DNA of 64,000 nt. It comes from a virus. The notes beneath the pieces are model-generated. The model worked only from the letters and a program-made list of their open reading frames with translations. It did not search any database and was not told the origin of the DNA. Both the position numbers and the translations under genes were made by a program. Location of the stretch: positions 1 to 64,000 of IMG/VR virus record IMGVR_UViG_3300022074_000031. One strand, written 5' to 3'. Shown here one piece after another: positions 49,243 to 58,139 of the stretch. Positions within the stretch are counted from its first letter, which is position 1, and each line of letters starts with the position of its first letter.

Positions 49243-50577
49243 TCACTTAAGGTTGGTAATCTTGCCTTGACCCTTGAAGTAGGAACAACCCATTTCTGCA
49301 ATCGTGCGGTAAAGCGCACGGTTGCCGAGTTGTCCAACACCGAAGGGGTTTCCGTTGCTGATACCGTCTTCAAAGTATTGGGTAGGCTTCATAACTGCCA
49401 TCCAAAGGTGGTCAGTGTCCAGTAAGAGCATATCCGAAATCGTTCCCGAATCAGCGGAAGTGCTTTGCATTTGAGCAACTGGAATCAAAGGAATGTCGTA
49501 GTAGGTAGCCACACGGAAACCAACTTCTGCACCCTTGACGCCACGAACACCGTTCACGGTTGGGACAATTTCTTTACGGTCCATGAATCGCTCTTGGCTC
49601 TGCAATAGGTCGGAGAGCGTCTGAAGCGTATCATATCCGGTAAGAATGACCTTTGGAGAACCACCGTTTTGTCGCAATTCACGGAGAGTTGCGTTGAGGA
49701 TAGTCAAAGTAAATGGTCGAGAACCACCCGAAGCATAACTGCTTGCACCATTCACGACGGCATCAAGGAAAGAAGCACTATCACGGTTGGTTCCGTAAAT
49801 GTGGTATGCTTCCGAAATGTCGTTGGTAATTGACGAAACAGGGAAGTTATCCGAATCCATTTGGTCTAACTCAGCGTTGGACGAAACAATCTTGTAAAGC
49901 GAAGTGTAGTTTCGCTCAATGTTTGCGGCGGCGTTGCTCTTATCTGCTTGAAGGTATGCTTCAAGGGGAGACAGAAGCATAAGGTTCTGGGCTTCTGCGT
50001 GATGCTTACCCATATCCTCACGCATTTGCGCTCTAATATCGCCAATTCCGTCGTCAATCTGAGCCATTTCCATAGCCAATTCGCTGAAATCAAACTGATG
50101 AGCGACGGTCTTTGGACTCATAAAGAGCGTGGAGTATTCGGGAGCGATAGCAATCAATCCATCACCGGAAGTTGAAAGCGATGCATTCTCCGGAACACCA
50201 CCGATATGGTCAAGTCGTGGGGCGTCGGTTCCAGCCAAATCCGTTCCAGTTTGGGAAAAGGCGTGAGTGTTGCCTGTTCCACCAGCAGGACGCTTTGAAA
50301 GGACTCTCCAACCGCTTGAAGTGTAAGGACGCTTTGACATAACGGAAAGAGCGTTCACTTCTCGGTTAAGCATAGACCACACTTTTTGTCCAAAGAGGAC
50401 TTGATAGAGGTTTCCAGCAATACCCGAGGTTGGGGAGGTTTGAGTTGCGGCGTCATGTCCACCATGAATACCGCTAACGGCTCCGGCAGTCTTCAAGAGC
50501 ATGTTGTTTGCTCCGTTGAAGTTGTATCCGTAAGTCTGTGCTTCTAAATCTGCAATAGTGTTAATATATCCTACCAT
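49243..50577 (-). CDS. Major capsid protein (HK97-fold, putative)
   Basis: 444 residues. Contains an N-terminal region (LYQVLFGQKVWSMLNREVNA), extended central sequence (MSPKTVAHQFDFSELAMEMA) and a C-terminal beta-rich end (HLWMAVMKPTQYFEDGISNG), as seen in HK97-type capsid proteins of archaeal tailed viruses. It is directly downstream of the prohead protease-scaffold and upstream of decoration-type genes. Fold assignment is from context and pattern. Confidence 0.8.
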   Translation of the reverse strand: MVGYINTIADLEAQTYGYNFNGANNMLLKTAGAVSGIHGGHDAATQTSPTSGIAGNLYQVLFGQKVWSMLNREVNALSVMSKRPYTSSGWRVLSKRPAGGTGNTHAFSQTGTDLAGTDAPRLDHIGGVPENASLSTSGDGLIAIAPEYSTLFMSPKTVAHQFDFSELAMEMAQIDDGIGDIRAQMREDMGKHHAEAQNLMLLSPLEAYLQADKSNAAANIERNYTSLYKIVSSNAELDQMDSDNFPVSSITNDISEAYHIYGTNRDSASFLDAVVNGASSYASGGSRPFTLTILNATLRELRQNGGSPKVILTGYDTLQTLSDLLQSQERFMDRKEIVPTVNGVRGVKGAEVGFRVATYYDIPLIPVAQMQSTSADSGTISDMLLLDTDHLWMAVMKPTQYFEDGISNGNPFGVGQLGNRALYRTIAEMGCSYFKGQGKITNLK

Positions 50578-50586
50578 GTTATCACC

Positions 50587-51819
50587 TCAAAGGTTTCCTC
50601 CAAAAGCCATTTTGTGGATTTCGTTCCAATCCATTTCGGCTAATTCATCCATTGATGGGAGTTTTACGGCGGCTTCTTCCTGAGCCTTGATGATTTCTTG
50701 CTTCTCAGAAGTCAAAGACTTTCGGAGAGCGGTAAATTCATCCTTAAGGGAAGCAATTTCAGAAGCGGCGTCATATTGAGACTTTGCGAGAATATTCTCA
50801 CGGTTAGACTTTTCAGCCTCAAATCGTGCGACGAATTCCTTTTGGAGATTATCGTAGGCCAACTTTTCAAGTTGTTCTTGACGGAAAGCCTCGTAAGCCT
50901 TCTCAATGTTTCCAACAGAAAGGTCAAGAGTTTCTAACTCTTGGTTGTTAAATGCCTTAACAACGGGCATATCGGAAGCCTTTGGTCGGCCATTTTCGAT
51001 AATAATTCTGTCAGCAGGTTCACCGATTTCAACACCTGCTCCGTCGAGAGTGGCGACATAGGCTTTGTTTTCCATATCGGTGTCCATCATTTCGGCCATC
51101 TTGTCTTCATCGTCAAGTTTGTCCATTTCTTTCATCTTTTCGGCCATCTTGTCTTTTTCGGACATCATCTTGTCCTCTTGGTCAAGTTTGCCCATATCTT
51201 CTTCTTCTTCCTTTCGGAGAGTATTCACCTCATTCATCAGTGCATCCAACTCTTCCAGTGCTTTTTCCAGTTTACTCATTTTTTTCACCTGTTTTTTGTC
51301 TTGTTTCAAAATGTCAAATTTTGCTTCGGGGTTAATTCCTTTTTCACAAATTGTGACTTCATGTAATTCTAACTTGCTAATTTCATTGTATTGACCTAAT
51401 TCGGGATGGCTTTTCTTAACCTTTTGAATTGCTTGTCCTCCAATACTAAATGACCTCAGCGAACCTTTTCTAATTCCTCTATTAATTTCTTTTGCTTTTT
51501 CTATGTCGTCTCTTAATTTAATTACTACAAAGAATCCGACATCATCAACTTCTGTTTTGTATAGTTTTCCAGTTTTATCCCGGTATGATTTTATAACTTC
51601 TCCGACTTGAACATTTGAATGGTTTGTCATTACATTTCTAAACTTTGGGTTCTCCATGTATTTATTTACTGCTTCTTTAAGTGCTTTGAGAGTGATTAAA
51701 TCGTTTTGCTTATCAACAATTTCAATGCTTGCATATCCACCAATCATTAATTCGTCGCTTTTGAGAATTCTGAAATCCATTGGTTGCTCGCTCTTTAGTA
51801 GGAGGGACATTTCCAACAC
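50587..51819 (-). CDS. Prohead protease fused to scaffold
   Basis: 410 residues. The protease part has NHSNVQVGEV (His67), SLRSFSIGG (Ser123/Ser125) and ELHEVTICEKGINPEAKF, the pattern of XkdF/U35-type serine proteases (His, Ser, then L-x-E-V-S...N-x-x-A). From about residue 170 the sequence becomes Met/Asp/Glu/Lys-rich coiled coil, typical of a scaffold domain. The protein ends MDWNEIHKMAFGGNL, nearly the same tail as the 55275 gene. It guides capsid assembly and then cleaves head proteins. Confidence 0.82.
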   Translation of the reverse strand: MLEMSLLLKSEQPMDFRILKSDELMIGGYASIEIVDKQNDLITLKALKEAVNKYMENPKFRNVMTNHSNVQVGEVIKSYRDKTGKLYKTEVDDVGFFVVIKLRDDIEKAKEINRGIRKGSLRSFSIGGQAIQKVKKSHPELGQYNEISKLELHEVTICEKGINPEAKFDILKQDKKQVKKMSKLEKALEELDALMNEVNTLRKEEEEDMGKLDQEDKMMSEKDKMAEKMKEMDKLDDEDKMAEMMDTDMENKAYVATLDGAGVEIGEPADRIIIENGRPKASDMPVVKAFNNQELETLDLSVGNIEKAYEAFRQEQLEKLAYDNLQKEFVARFEAEKSNRENILAKSQYDAASEIASLKDEFTALRKSLTSEKQEIIKAQEEAAVKLPSMDELAEMDWNEIHKMAFGGNL

Positions 51820-51855
51820 ACCTTCGTTATCGCATCAAGTATATAACCGTCATGG

Positions 51856-54795
51856 TTATCTCGGGATTTTCTTAACGGAGAATTTGTCCTTGTAGATGTT
51901 CCACAGCCCTTCGTCTCCTTCCTTATCTGCTGGTTTTTGTTCGTATCCAGTCCAAGCAAGCCACATTTTATTTTCACCCACCGGGAGGTATCTCACATGG
52001 AACTTGGTTTCAAACTTATTTCCCTCTAAGAAATACTCGTGGTAGCCTTCTCTTTGAATACCGAGCCTTACCTTTCCACTATCCACGACTTTCTCATTAT
52101 CGGTATTCTGTGCGACCTCTGCCGGGTATTTTCCAGCGGCCCCGAATAAATCAAACAATTCTTCTTCATTTTGAACATCAATCAACCAATTGATTGTTTC
52201 GCCGCCAAGACTCATCACCATGTTTAGGTTGTTATCTTTACGAGAATAGAGTTTGAATTCTCCCTCTCTATATTTTTCAGGAGTTTTATATTCTGCTTTT
52301 AGCATAGCGTATTTATCTGTAAAACTAGAGTCTCCCCTAATACAATTTTGATATTCTTCTAGGGCTTGTTCTAATGGGGTATAATCCACATCAGCAATTT
52401 TTTCATTGAAAAAGTCTTCTACAACTTCCAATAACACATCACAATCTAAAGAATCTACGGCGTCTTTTAGAACCTTAACTTCTTCTTCATATGTTTTTCC
52501 CCATTCATCCCGTTCCTCTTCTACTATATTATCACGAAGATTAGCATAAGTGCCATATTGACTAGAAAGAGCATCTAGACTCTGTATTCTGTTTGCTTTA
52601 ATAGCCTCTTTTAATTTTTTACAACATTCACCATTTTTATTTGAATAGTCAATGGTAATATCTTCAATTTCCTTTTCTTCAGGTTCAGCATCTCTATGAA
52701 TTAGAACTGGCGATTTGAGGAGTCTTTTAAGAATAGCCTCGCCGCGTAGTTTATTGTCTGTAAAGTCAATGTGTTCTCTTTGATTCGCCCACTCCTTTAG
52801 CCCCCTCAAACCGCCATCTACCACATCTTGATACAAGTCTTTGTGTTTAGCAGTCAAAAAATTATGAACCTCCTTGACTGTCTTAGGCCCATTGTCCTGT
52901 AAATAGTTTGTAATAGCAGTCGTAAGTGTTCCTGCCTTTGTTTTCATGATTTCTTCCGCTTGCGATTTCCAATTATCTAAATCAATAATAGCATTCTTTG
53001 ACATCAAGTTATCTTCTTCAAAACCATAAATAGTAAATCCGCTCATATCGCTCTTACAAATAATAGTCGCAGTTCCATGGATATGGTCAGTAATGGTGAT
53101 GCCTTTCTTTAATCCTTCAATAGAGTAGTTTAGAGATTTCTTAGTGTCTTGGGCTAATAACTCCAGAGTAACTACTTTATCTGGATATTCTACTTCGGGG
53201 ACTTCAATGACTTTAGCCGAATAAAGAGTATATCTTTCACCAGCATCTTTTACTTCATCAACCTTGACTCGGATAATATCTCCAACATCAACAACAATTT
53301 TAGTATTGAGTGCTTTTCCAACATTCATATATTTGATTCCCTCTACTTCTTGAGTAAATTTAGTATCTTCTTCTACTGGCCCGACACCAACTGTATAGGA
53401 ATATAGATTACTTTTAGTCTTTTTCTTATTAAGAACAATGACATCTAAATCAACAAATTTTTTCCATTTTATCCACTTTGGGTTTTTCTTTGTTCCAATA
53501 TAATATGTTGATGTCGCGTCTTTAATGACCACGCCCTCGGAAGTTGGCATATCCATAATCTTTTCAGCGTATTCAGCAATATCTTTCAAACTATCTGCTC
53601 TGCGAGTGTCCTTCTTTGATGGGAAGTTTAAAACATCGGTGGAGTGTTGAGAATAGTTGTTAAAAAGAATTGTCATTCTGTTTTCTAATTCTTCATCAAG
53701 AAGAGTCTGATTATCATGTCGCATAATATCAAAAACATGGCACTTGAGAGTAGCCTTAGGATATTTATTTTTAAAAACATGTGCGATTGTATCTGCTCTG
53801 TGTAAAGAGTCCTCCCCATCAAAAAGAATTAATTCTGCATCTAAGATACAATCTCCGAAATGCTTTGCTTTTAATTCTTCCACAATGTCTTTACATTTAT
53901 CTGTGATTAACTTTTTATTGTATGAAAACACTTTGATATTGTTATCAATTTTGTGTAGTTGTATTCTCATACCGTCATATTTTTCTTGAACGAACCACTC
54001 CCCGCTAAAGCCTTTTAGTTCGTTAATATCATCAATTTCAAAAATTCTATACATAGGTTTGTTAGGAACAATAAAATCAGTTAATGACTTCTGCTCATCT
54101 TCTTTTTTAATTTCTACAGACTTTTCCTCTTTCTCTGGGTTAATACCTTCAATATCCTTAAGTTCTTCTAACTCTTCTTTATCGTATCTTGAAAGCATAA
54201 GAAGTTCTAACATCTCAATAGCGGACTCAACTGCTTTTTCCGTTCGTTTAGAGTCTTTTCCGTCCCCGTAATGTTCGATAATATAGAGGGCGATGTCGTC
54301 CACTTCAAGGTCAAGTCCTTCTAAACCATATGTTATGTCGTCAGGTTCCATGTCTTTAATTGCATAAACCTCCTTAGGAAGAGGCTCTTTGTCTTCTCTT
54401 AAAGCATAATGAACAAATTTAACCATCTGCTCTGGGCTTTCAAGTAAGGCTTCCAAAACATTTCCCTTGAATCTTTTAGAAAAAGGGTCTTTGACCAAAT
54501 CTGAGGCATAGCGAAGCATTTTGATTCCTTCATACAACTCCTTCGCTCTAAGGCTGGAAGGGTCTTTAACATCATTATTTTCAATGAGTCCCTGCGAGAT
54601 GTAGTCTTTCATTTCGTTGCCTGCGGCGTCTAATTCATTATACGACTCAATGATAGAATCCACTACGCTTCTCCAACGGCCCCCATACTCCTTGGGGTCA
54701 TTGGCGGCAGAAAGATAGGCTACTCTTGTTTTCTCAAACAGACGAAGAATTTCCTCCGAAGGACGCTTATCCTTCTCAATGTTTGAGAGGCGCAT
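51856..54795 (-). CDS. Large protein with ATP-dependent DNA ligase domain and PIP box (979 aa)
   Basis: N-terminal 230 residues are helical and acidic. Residues 235-242 read QKSLTDFI, a PCNA-interacting PIP box. A nucleotidyltransferase domain follows, with motif I EKYDGMR (catalytic Lys272), DAELILFDG, EGVVIKDA and KWIKWKKF, then an OB-fold to about residue 560. A 400-residue C-terminal region of unknown role follows, ending KDKFSVKKIPR. Most ligases are 500-600 residues and lie with replication genes; this one sits on the minus strand beside the prohead protease. It may join DNA ends during packaging or repair, or be a virion component. Confidence 0.82.
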   Translation of the reverse strand: MRLSNIEKDKRPSEEILRLFEKTRVAYLSAANDPKEYGGRWRSVVDSIIESYNELDAAGNEMKDYISQGLIENNDVKDPSSLRAKELYEGIKMLRYASDLVKDPFSKRFKGNVLEALLESPEQMVKFVHYALREDKEPLPKEVYAIKDMEPDDITYGLEGLDLEVDDIALYIIEHYGDGKDSKRTEKAVESAIEMLELLMLSRYDKEELEELKDIEGINPEKEEKSVEIKKEDEQKSLTDFIVPNKPMYRIFEIDDINELKGFSGEWFVQEKYDGMRIQLHKIDNNIKVFSYNKKLITDKCKDIVEELKAKHFGDCILDAELILFDGEDSLHRADTIAHVFKNKYPKATLKCHVFDIMRHDNQTLLDEELENRMTILFNNYSQHSTDVLNFPSKKDTRRADSLKDIAEYAEKIMDMPTSEGVVIKDATSTYYIGTKKNPKWIKWKKFVDLDVIVLNKKKTKSNLYSYTVGVGPVEEDTKFTQEVEGIKYMNVGKALNTKIVVDVGDIIRVKVDEVKDAGERYTLYSAKVIEVPEVEYPDKVVTLELLAQDTKKSLNYSIEGLKKGITITDHIHGTATIICKSDMSGFTIYGFEEDNLMSKNAIIDLDNWKSQAEEIMKTKAGTLTTAITNYLQDNGPKTVKEVHNFLTAKHKDLYQDVVDGGLRGLKEWANQREHIDFTDNKLRGEAILKRLLKSPVLIHRDAEPEEKEIEDITIDYSNKNGECCKKLKEAIKANRIQSLDALSSQYGTYANLRDNIVEEERDEWGKTYEEEVKVLKDAVDSLDCDVLLEVVEDFFNEKIADVDYTPLEQALEEYQNCIRGDSSFTDKYAMLKAEYKTPEKYREGEFKLYSRKDNNLNMVMSLGGETINWLIDVQNEEELFDLFGAAGKYPAEVAQNTDNEKVVDSGKVRLGIQREGYHEYFLEGNKFETKFHVRYLPVGENKMWLAWTGYEQKPADKEGDEGLWNIYKDKFSVKKIPR

Positions 54796-54804
54796 TTAGC
54801 CACC

Positions 54805-55275
54805 CTACATTCTGTTTCCACTTAAGCCGAAAGCATCTTCAATACTCATGGTTCGGGCAGCAGTTTCAATAATTTCTTTAATCTCAGCATCGTTGAACGG
54901 AGCATCGGTTTTAGCCTTATTGTTTGCTAATAATCTAATTCTTTCCATCATTTTACTCTTATCTCCTTGCTGAATCCGCTTTTGAGCCATTTCAGCCATT
55001 TCTTGATAAGAAGTCGGCTTTTGAGGATTAGATTTTTTGAACTGGGTTGTTTCGCCAGCCTTTCCGTAGCCCGAATGAGTCCCCTCTTGATTCTCAATTT
55101 TGGTCTTATCTTTCTCGGCTTTTGGTCGCTTAACCTTGACCTGTTCCATTCTGTCGTCCTTTTCATCAGGCAAGCGATTTCCCTCCATGGATTCACGGAG
55201 TAATTCCTTTACCTGTCTTGCTTTTTCAACAGTCATTGAAATGATTCTTTCTTCCTTCTTCACTCTTTCTGGCAT
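54805..55275 (-). CDS. Disordered charged protein (156 aa)
   Basis: Lys/Glu-rich with Asn/Ser/Gln-rich stretches (HSGYGKAGETTQFKKSNPQK) and a helical C-terminal end (PFNDAEIKEIIETAARTMSI). It overlaps the next gene by one base. Probably a virion or scaffold-associated protein; no family. Confidence 0.5.
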   Translation of the reverse strand: MPERVKKEERIISMTVEKARQVKELLRESMEGNRLPDEKDDRMEQVKVKRPKAEKDKTKIENQEGTHSGYGKAGETTQFKKSNPQKPTSYQEMAEMAQKRIQQGDKSKMMERIRLLANNKAKTDAPFNDAEIKEIIETAARTMSIEDAFGLSGNRM

Positions 55276-55526
55276 TATTGACCACCTGCCTTTTCAACCA
55301 TTTTATGAATATCCGACCAATCCATTGAATTGACATCTACACTAGCAGAAGCAGATAGACTATCAATCATGGGGGTAGGAGTTTCAGCAACAACAAAGCC
55401 GGACTTCATCAGTAAATTGTCTTTATTATATACTGCTTTTTCAAGGCTTTCAATTTTTGCAGATAAGGCTTTGATAATTTCAAGCATTTCTTGGTTAATT
55501 GTATTTTCTTCTGGCATATTAATCAT
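55275..55526 (-). CDS. Small protein ending in a scaffold-like MDWSDIHKM tail
   Basis: 83 residues. A coiled-coil region (MLEIIKALSAKIESLEKAVY) is followed by a tail SMDWSDIHKMVEKAGGQ. This tail is nearly the same as the C-terminus of the prohead protease-scaffold (MDWNEIHKMAFGGNL). A shared capsid-binding peptide is plausible. Gene neighbours are head genes. Confidence 0.6.
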   Translation of the reverse strand: MINMPEENTINQEMLEIIKALSAKIESLEKAVYNKDNLLMKSGFVVAETPTPMIDSLSASASVDVNSMDWSDIHKMVEKAGGQ

Positions 55527-55878
55527 CTCTCTTTTTCTGTGGATAAATCAAATCACGAAGTTGTCGGTAAAGAAGTTCATACTCCTTACGAAGTTTGGTA
55601 GCCGTGGCGACAATATCAATGTTGCGCTCGTCCATTGACTTCATCTTCTTGTTCAGTTTCTTGTCGGACTTGGTGAGGTCAAGTTCTCGTAGAGTCTCAA
55701 TCAGTTCGCCCAACTTGGTGAAGTCTTGACCAAAAAACTCCGTGGGTTCGGCGGCTTGAAGGGTCTTCTTGAGTCGCTTCTTTTGTTTTCCGTCCAAAGA
55801 GTCAAGTATCTTCTTTGGTGGGGAGACTTTCTTCTCAATAGCGAAGTCTCTTCCTTCATTGTAATAATCCCATGTCAT
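55519..55878 (-). CDS. Hypothetical charged protein (119 aa)
   Basis: Starts MTWDYYNEGRDFAIEKK, then Lys/Glu-rich helices and a basic C-terminus (DLIYPQKKRDD). Overlaps the neighbours by eight and four bases. Possible head-assembly accessory protein; no family. Confidence 0.5.
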   Translation of the reverse strand: MTWDYYNEGRDFAIEKKVSPPKKILDSLDGKQKKRLKKTLQAAEPTEFFGQDFTKLGELIETLRELDLTKSDKKLNKKMKSMDERNIDIVATATKLRKEYELLYRQLRDLIYPQKKRDD

Positions 55879-57581
55879 GTTTTAATCTCCCTTTCTTTCT
55901 GTAATAGGTCGTCCACTCTATCTAATAATACATCCAGATTTTCAACAGCATCCTCAATTTTGATTGAGTTTCTAATAAATTTGTCAGCCTCTTGAATCAA
56001 GTCTAATGCTTCTTCATCAGAGAGCAAAGCAGTAAATTTCTTATCAGTCTCTAAGATGTTCTTTAATTTTCGTTCTTCAGTTTTTTCATCCTTGGCTTCT
56101 TTATATTGCCTACCAATAGAAGTAAAAGAACCTAAAATAGTCACATTGATTAATTCATTGAGTGCTTCAGAATATTCTTGCTTTTCTGTAGATAATGCTC
56201 TCAATTTAGGGTTCAATCTTTTTAGTCTCTTAGAAGAGAAAAAAAGCAAAGACCCCGTTTCTTTAGCCGCATTTCTAAATGAAAACAATTCTTCATTATA
56301 TTTTTTTCTGGCTTTTATTTTGTCTTCGAGACTCTTTCTTTTATTTTCATTAGGTTTCTCTTTCTCTTTTTCTTCCTTTAAGGAGTCTTCTAAAGTATTC
56401 ATTTCTTCTTGAGAGAATGGCTTATAGTCAATGCTCTCTTTAACTATTTTAAATGCTGCTTCAATTTCATTAGAAAATCTAGCAGCATCTCTTAAAGTGG
56501 CACGGACTTCTTTCTGCTGTTGCCTTTCTTCTTCGATTAAGTCTAAAATTTTTCTATTTGTTTTGGCAAGAAGTTTTTCTGCGTCAGATTTAGGTTTATC
56601 TAAATTAATCTTTCCTTCGGCAATTGTTTGTGCAAGTTCCTTTTCTTTTCTTTGTTGCTCTCTTAGTCGCTCCAAATTTTTTCCTTCCAGAAGACTACCC
56701 ACTTCTGGAAGTTGCCGTTTTAATGATTCTCTGGCAAGAGACTTAATATTTTTTCTTTTGTCTTCTAATTGTTGAATATTTTTATCTATTGCATCAATAG
56801 TTCTTTCAATGTCTTCAACTGCTCCTTCTGTGATTGCCTTTTGTTGCATCAATCGTTCAACTGTTAGAGTAAAGTCCTTATCTTTGCCGGTTCTTTTTCT
56901 TTCAATAGCAAAAATGTCCCCGGACTCGGCTCTTTCTTTTCTAGATTCTTCCTTCCTTCTGCTAGCAAGTTTTCTTGCTCTTGCTATATCTGTTTCCCTA
57001 ATTTTGCTATCCTTTGCATTTTCAGGTAAAAAGCCATGTCTGTTATAATGTAAATAAAGAAATGCCTTTTCGAAGGTTAATGTATCACCGTTTCTATCTT
57101 GGAACTCATCATAGGTTTTGCTTGCTATTTCTTGATAATTTTGAAATAGTTCGGTAAGATTAATTTCGGGATTTGATTCGAAGTCCCTGTCTTCATCATC
57201 CTCGGTTAAGTCTCTTTGGGCCTTTTCAGAAATAGGAGGAATCTGCGGCTCTAAAACAACATCCCCGTCCCTTTCTGTGGTGAATTCATATTGTCCTAAT
57301 AAATCAACATTTTCAGAAACGCTAAGGGCTAATATATTATACGCCGTAGCAGACTGTTTTTTATCTATGACTCTATTGTAGGCAGTAATGTTTTCAAATT
57401 CAAATCCAGTGGCTTTGCTATCGTCAACGATAATTTCAATATCTTCGGATAATTTTGTGAGAGAAGGTAATATCCTTTGAGCAAAACTAAAATTCCTAAA
57501 TAGACTTTGATACCTCTTATACATTTCACGACTTACATCTCCCCCTTTGTCGGTTTCCGCTTTGCGGAGAAGAAAGGTCAT
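55875..57581 (-). CDS. Large coiled-coil protein (568 aa)
   Basis: Nearly all charged helix with Lys/Glu/Arg/Gln, several heptad-like stretches and no catalytic motif. It lies between the portal cluster and head-assembly genes. A structural, internal scaffold or injected-protein role is possible, but no family is recognised. Confidence 0.6.
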   Translation of the reverse strand: MTFLLRKAETDKGGDVSREMYKRYQSLFRNFSFAQRILPSLTKLSEDIEIIVDDSKATGFEFENITAYNRVIDKKQSATAYNILALSVSENVDLLGQYEFTTERDGDVVLEPQIPPISEKAQRDLTEDDEDRDFESNPEINLTELFQNYQEIASKTYDEFQDRNGDTLTFEKAFLYLHYNRHGFLPENAKDSKIRETDIARARKLASRRKEESRKERAESGDIFAIERKRTGKDKDFTLTVERLMQQKAITEGAVEDIERTIDAIDKNIQQLEDKRKNIKSLARESLKRQLPEVGSLLEGKNLERLREQQRKEKELAQTIAEGKINLDKPKSDAEKLLAKTNRKILDLIEEERQQQKEVRATLRDAARFSNEIEAAFKIVKESIDYKPFSQEEMNTLEDSLKEEKEKEKPNENKRKSLEDKIKARKKYNEELFSFRNAAKETGSLLFFSSKRLKRLNPKLRALSTEKQEYSEALNELINVTILGSFTSIGRQYKEAKDEKTEERKLKNILETDKKFTALLSDEEALDLIQEADKFIRNSIKIEDAVENLDVLLDRVDDLLQKEREIKT

Positions 57582-57585
57582 GGTA

Positions 57586-57813
57586 TCACCAAGGAATGTT
57601 TTCTTTTCTTCCTGTTCTTTTGGGAGGTAAGGTAATCACATCAGGAATATCCCGACTCGAAGGAGCAGGTTTTGGAGTAGTATCCACGGGAATTCCTGCA
57701 ATATCCAAATTCCTGTTAGTTGGTCTATGTAGGGCGGCATTTTGGTTTAATGCCTTGACCTGCGCTAATTCTTTCCTAAGCCTCATTTCCTTTTGTTTCA
57801 TGTCCTCTGTCAT
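57586..57813 (-). CDS. Hypothetical protein (75 aa)
   Basis: Helical N-terminus (MKQKEMRLRKELAQVKALNQ) and a Pro-rich tail (PVDTTPKPAPSSRDIPDVI). Probably disordered at the end. No family. Confidence 0.5.
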   Translation of the reverse strand: MTEDMKQKEMRLRKELAQVKALNQNAALHRPTNRNLDIAGIPVDTTPKPAPSSRDIPDVITLPPKRTGRKENIPW

Positions 57814-58139
57814 ACTGCATCACCTAATTTGCCTTTTGTTTCGACCAAAATATCAATAATTTCCTGCGTGGACATCGCTCCGAGTTTATCCATAAACGCA
57901 TCCATTAAATCTGAGCGAGTCATGTTTGCTAATTGCTCTCTTTCTTCCTTATAATCGGGAAAGTTCTCTTCTTGAACATCTTTTGCGGCTAAATCTTCAA
58001 TCGGGTTCCCGCCTTTCATTCTCGTTTGTGTAGGTCTTCTGACTTTACCCGGCTTAACGGATTCTGGAATCTCTTTCCCTCTACCGACCTTGCCCTTTCT
58101 ATCTCTTGATTTGATGATATTTTCCCAATCACTCATCAT
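57810..58139 (-). CDS. Protein with N-terminal WENIIK tag (109 aa)
   Basis: Starts MMSDWENIIKSRDRKGKVG, matching the repeated W-x-[D/E/N]-I-x-K element. A basic linker is followed by helices ending in MDAFMDKLGAMSTQEIIDIL. Overlaps the portal gene by four bases, so it is co-expressed with the packaging genes. Confidence 0.55.
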   Translation of the reverse strand: MMSDWENIIKSRDRKGKVGRGKEIPESVKPGKVRRPTQTRMKGGNPIEDLAAKDVQEENFPDYKEEREQLANMTRSDLMDAFMDKLGAMSTQEIIDILVETKGKLGDAV

